Source of the DNA: an uncultured Alistipes sp. | GTDB taxonomy: Bacteria; Bacteroidota; Bacteroidia; Bacteroidales; Rikenellaceae | DNA: 6,356 bases | Direction of reading: 5' to 3' | Assembly: GCA_910586375.1 (NCBI GenBank) | Contig: CAJUIE010000030.1 | Location: 1-6,356, forward strand | Shown here: in pieces, positions 6,155 to 6,356 of the stretch | How the letters are laid out: each line of letters opens with the position of its first letter | Position numbering within the stretch: position 1 is the stretch's first letter | Made by a program: the position numbers and the translations under genes | The notes under the pieces: generated by a model | What the model saw: only the letters and a program-made list of their open reading frames with translations | Told to the model about the DNA's origin: nothing | Databases searched by the model: none

Positions 6155-6356
6155 ATGGAGCACTTTACCTTATTTCGTCGTGGCGGCAGATACATTTTCT
6201 TGTCGATGTTTTTTACTTGTCTTGGGCTGTTCTATAGCTATGGGCAAATGTATTCAACAAAAGATTCCGAGCCCTCCCTTCCTTTAGTTCCGGACGCATG
6301 GCAATTTTTGCGCTACGGTAGCAATACTTCGAATTTGTATACGGGAACCGTAAACG
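6155..6356 (+). CDS. Secreted RHS/YD-repeat-like protein, N-terminal fragment, cut by the right edge
   Basis: The frame is open from ATG at 6155 to the end of the window, giving 67 complete codons. The start is preceded by A-rich DNA (AAATCTAAAAAA), usual for Bacteroidetes genes, and no in-frame ATG, GTG or TTG lies between it and the preceding in-frame stop (TAA, about 80 bases upstream). Residues 1-32 form a signal peptide: basic RRGGR, then a hydrophobic YIFLSMFFTCLGLFYSYG core. The mature start contains PLVPDAWQFLRYGSNTSNLYTGTVN. This resembles the segment near the N-terminus of Bacteroidetes RHS/YD-repeat and related large cell-surface proteins, which often read like P...L.KYG..P.S.YTG.PN followed by IPIY. 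If so, the full gene would be very long and might end in a variable toxin or surface domain. The assignment rests on about 25 residues only. Base composition (about 40% GC in a sampled line) is clearly lower than in the tra genes. Confidence 0.6.
   Translation, partial: MEHFTLFRRGGRYIFLSMFFTCLGLFYSYGQMYSTKDSEPSLPLVPDAWQFLRYGSNTSNLYTGTVN

Noticed and set aside
5840..6163. 107-codon minus-strand ORF
   Set aside because: It covers the candidate promoter and leader and its start overlaps the start of the RHS-like gene. No family pattern is visible.

Overview
The window is a stretch of a conjugative-transfer (tra) operon of the Bacteroidetes CTnDOT/MPF_B type, followed by a gene desert and the first third of a kilobase of a second, differently composed gene. 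The host is most likely a GC-rich member of the Bacteroidales. An Alistipes-like organism fits, because the proteins match the Bacteroides/Flavobacteria conjugative-transposon Tra families while the coding DNA is very GC-rich (about 70% in a sampled 60-base line of traJ). The genus is an inference from composition only.

Layout. Bases 3-938 hold the 3' part of an unrecognised gene that enters from the left edge, in the slot normally found between traG and traI. Then follow, all on the + strand and almost without gaps, traI (956-1585), traJ (1592-2668), traK (2675-3298), traL (3288-3500), traM (3506-4714) and traN (4719-5612). These genes encode the membrane-spanning part of a type IV secretion (mating) channel: a secreted periplasmic TraI, the polytopic VirB6-like TraJ, the VirB8-like TraK, the small one-helix TraL, the VirB10-like TraM and the secreted VirB9-like TraN. 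Spacings of 4-6 bases, or short overlaps, from traI to traN point to one transcript. No promoter is visible inside the operon.

After traN the expected traO/traP/traQ genes do not follow. Instead there is a perfect hairpin (5637-5669) and a non-coding region of about 540 bases whose composition drops to about 33% GC near 5821-5880. This region contains a good Bacteroidetes-type promoter candidate (5888-5919) whose -7 element lies in an inverted repeat. At 6155 a new gene starts with a signal peptide and an N-terminus resembling Bacteroidetes RHS/YD-repeat proteins; it runs off the right edge. The tra operon therefore either ends early here or is interrupted, and a secreted, possibly polymorphic-toxin-type protein lies directly beside it.

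No tRNA, rRNA, CRISPR array, integrase or insertion-sequence transposase was seen.
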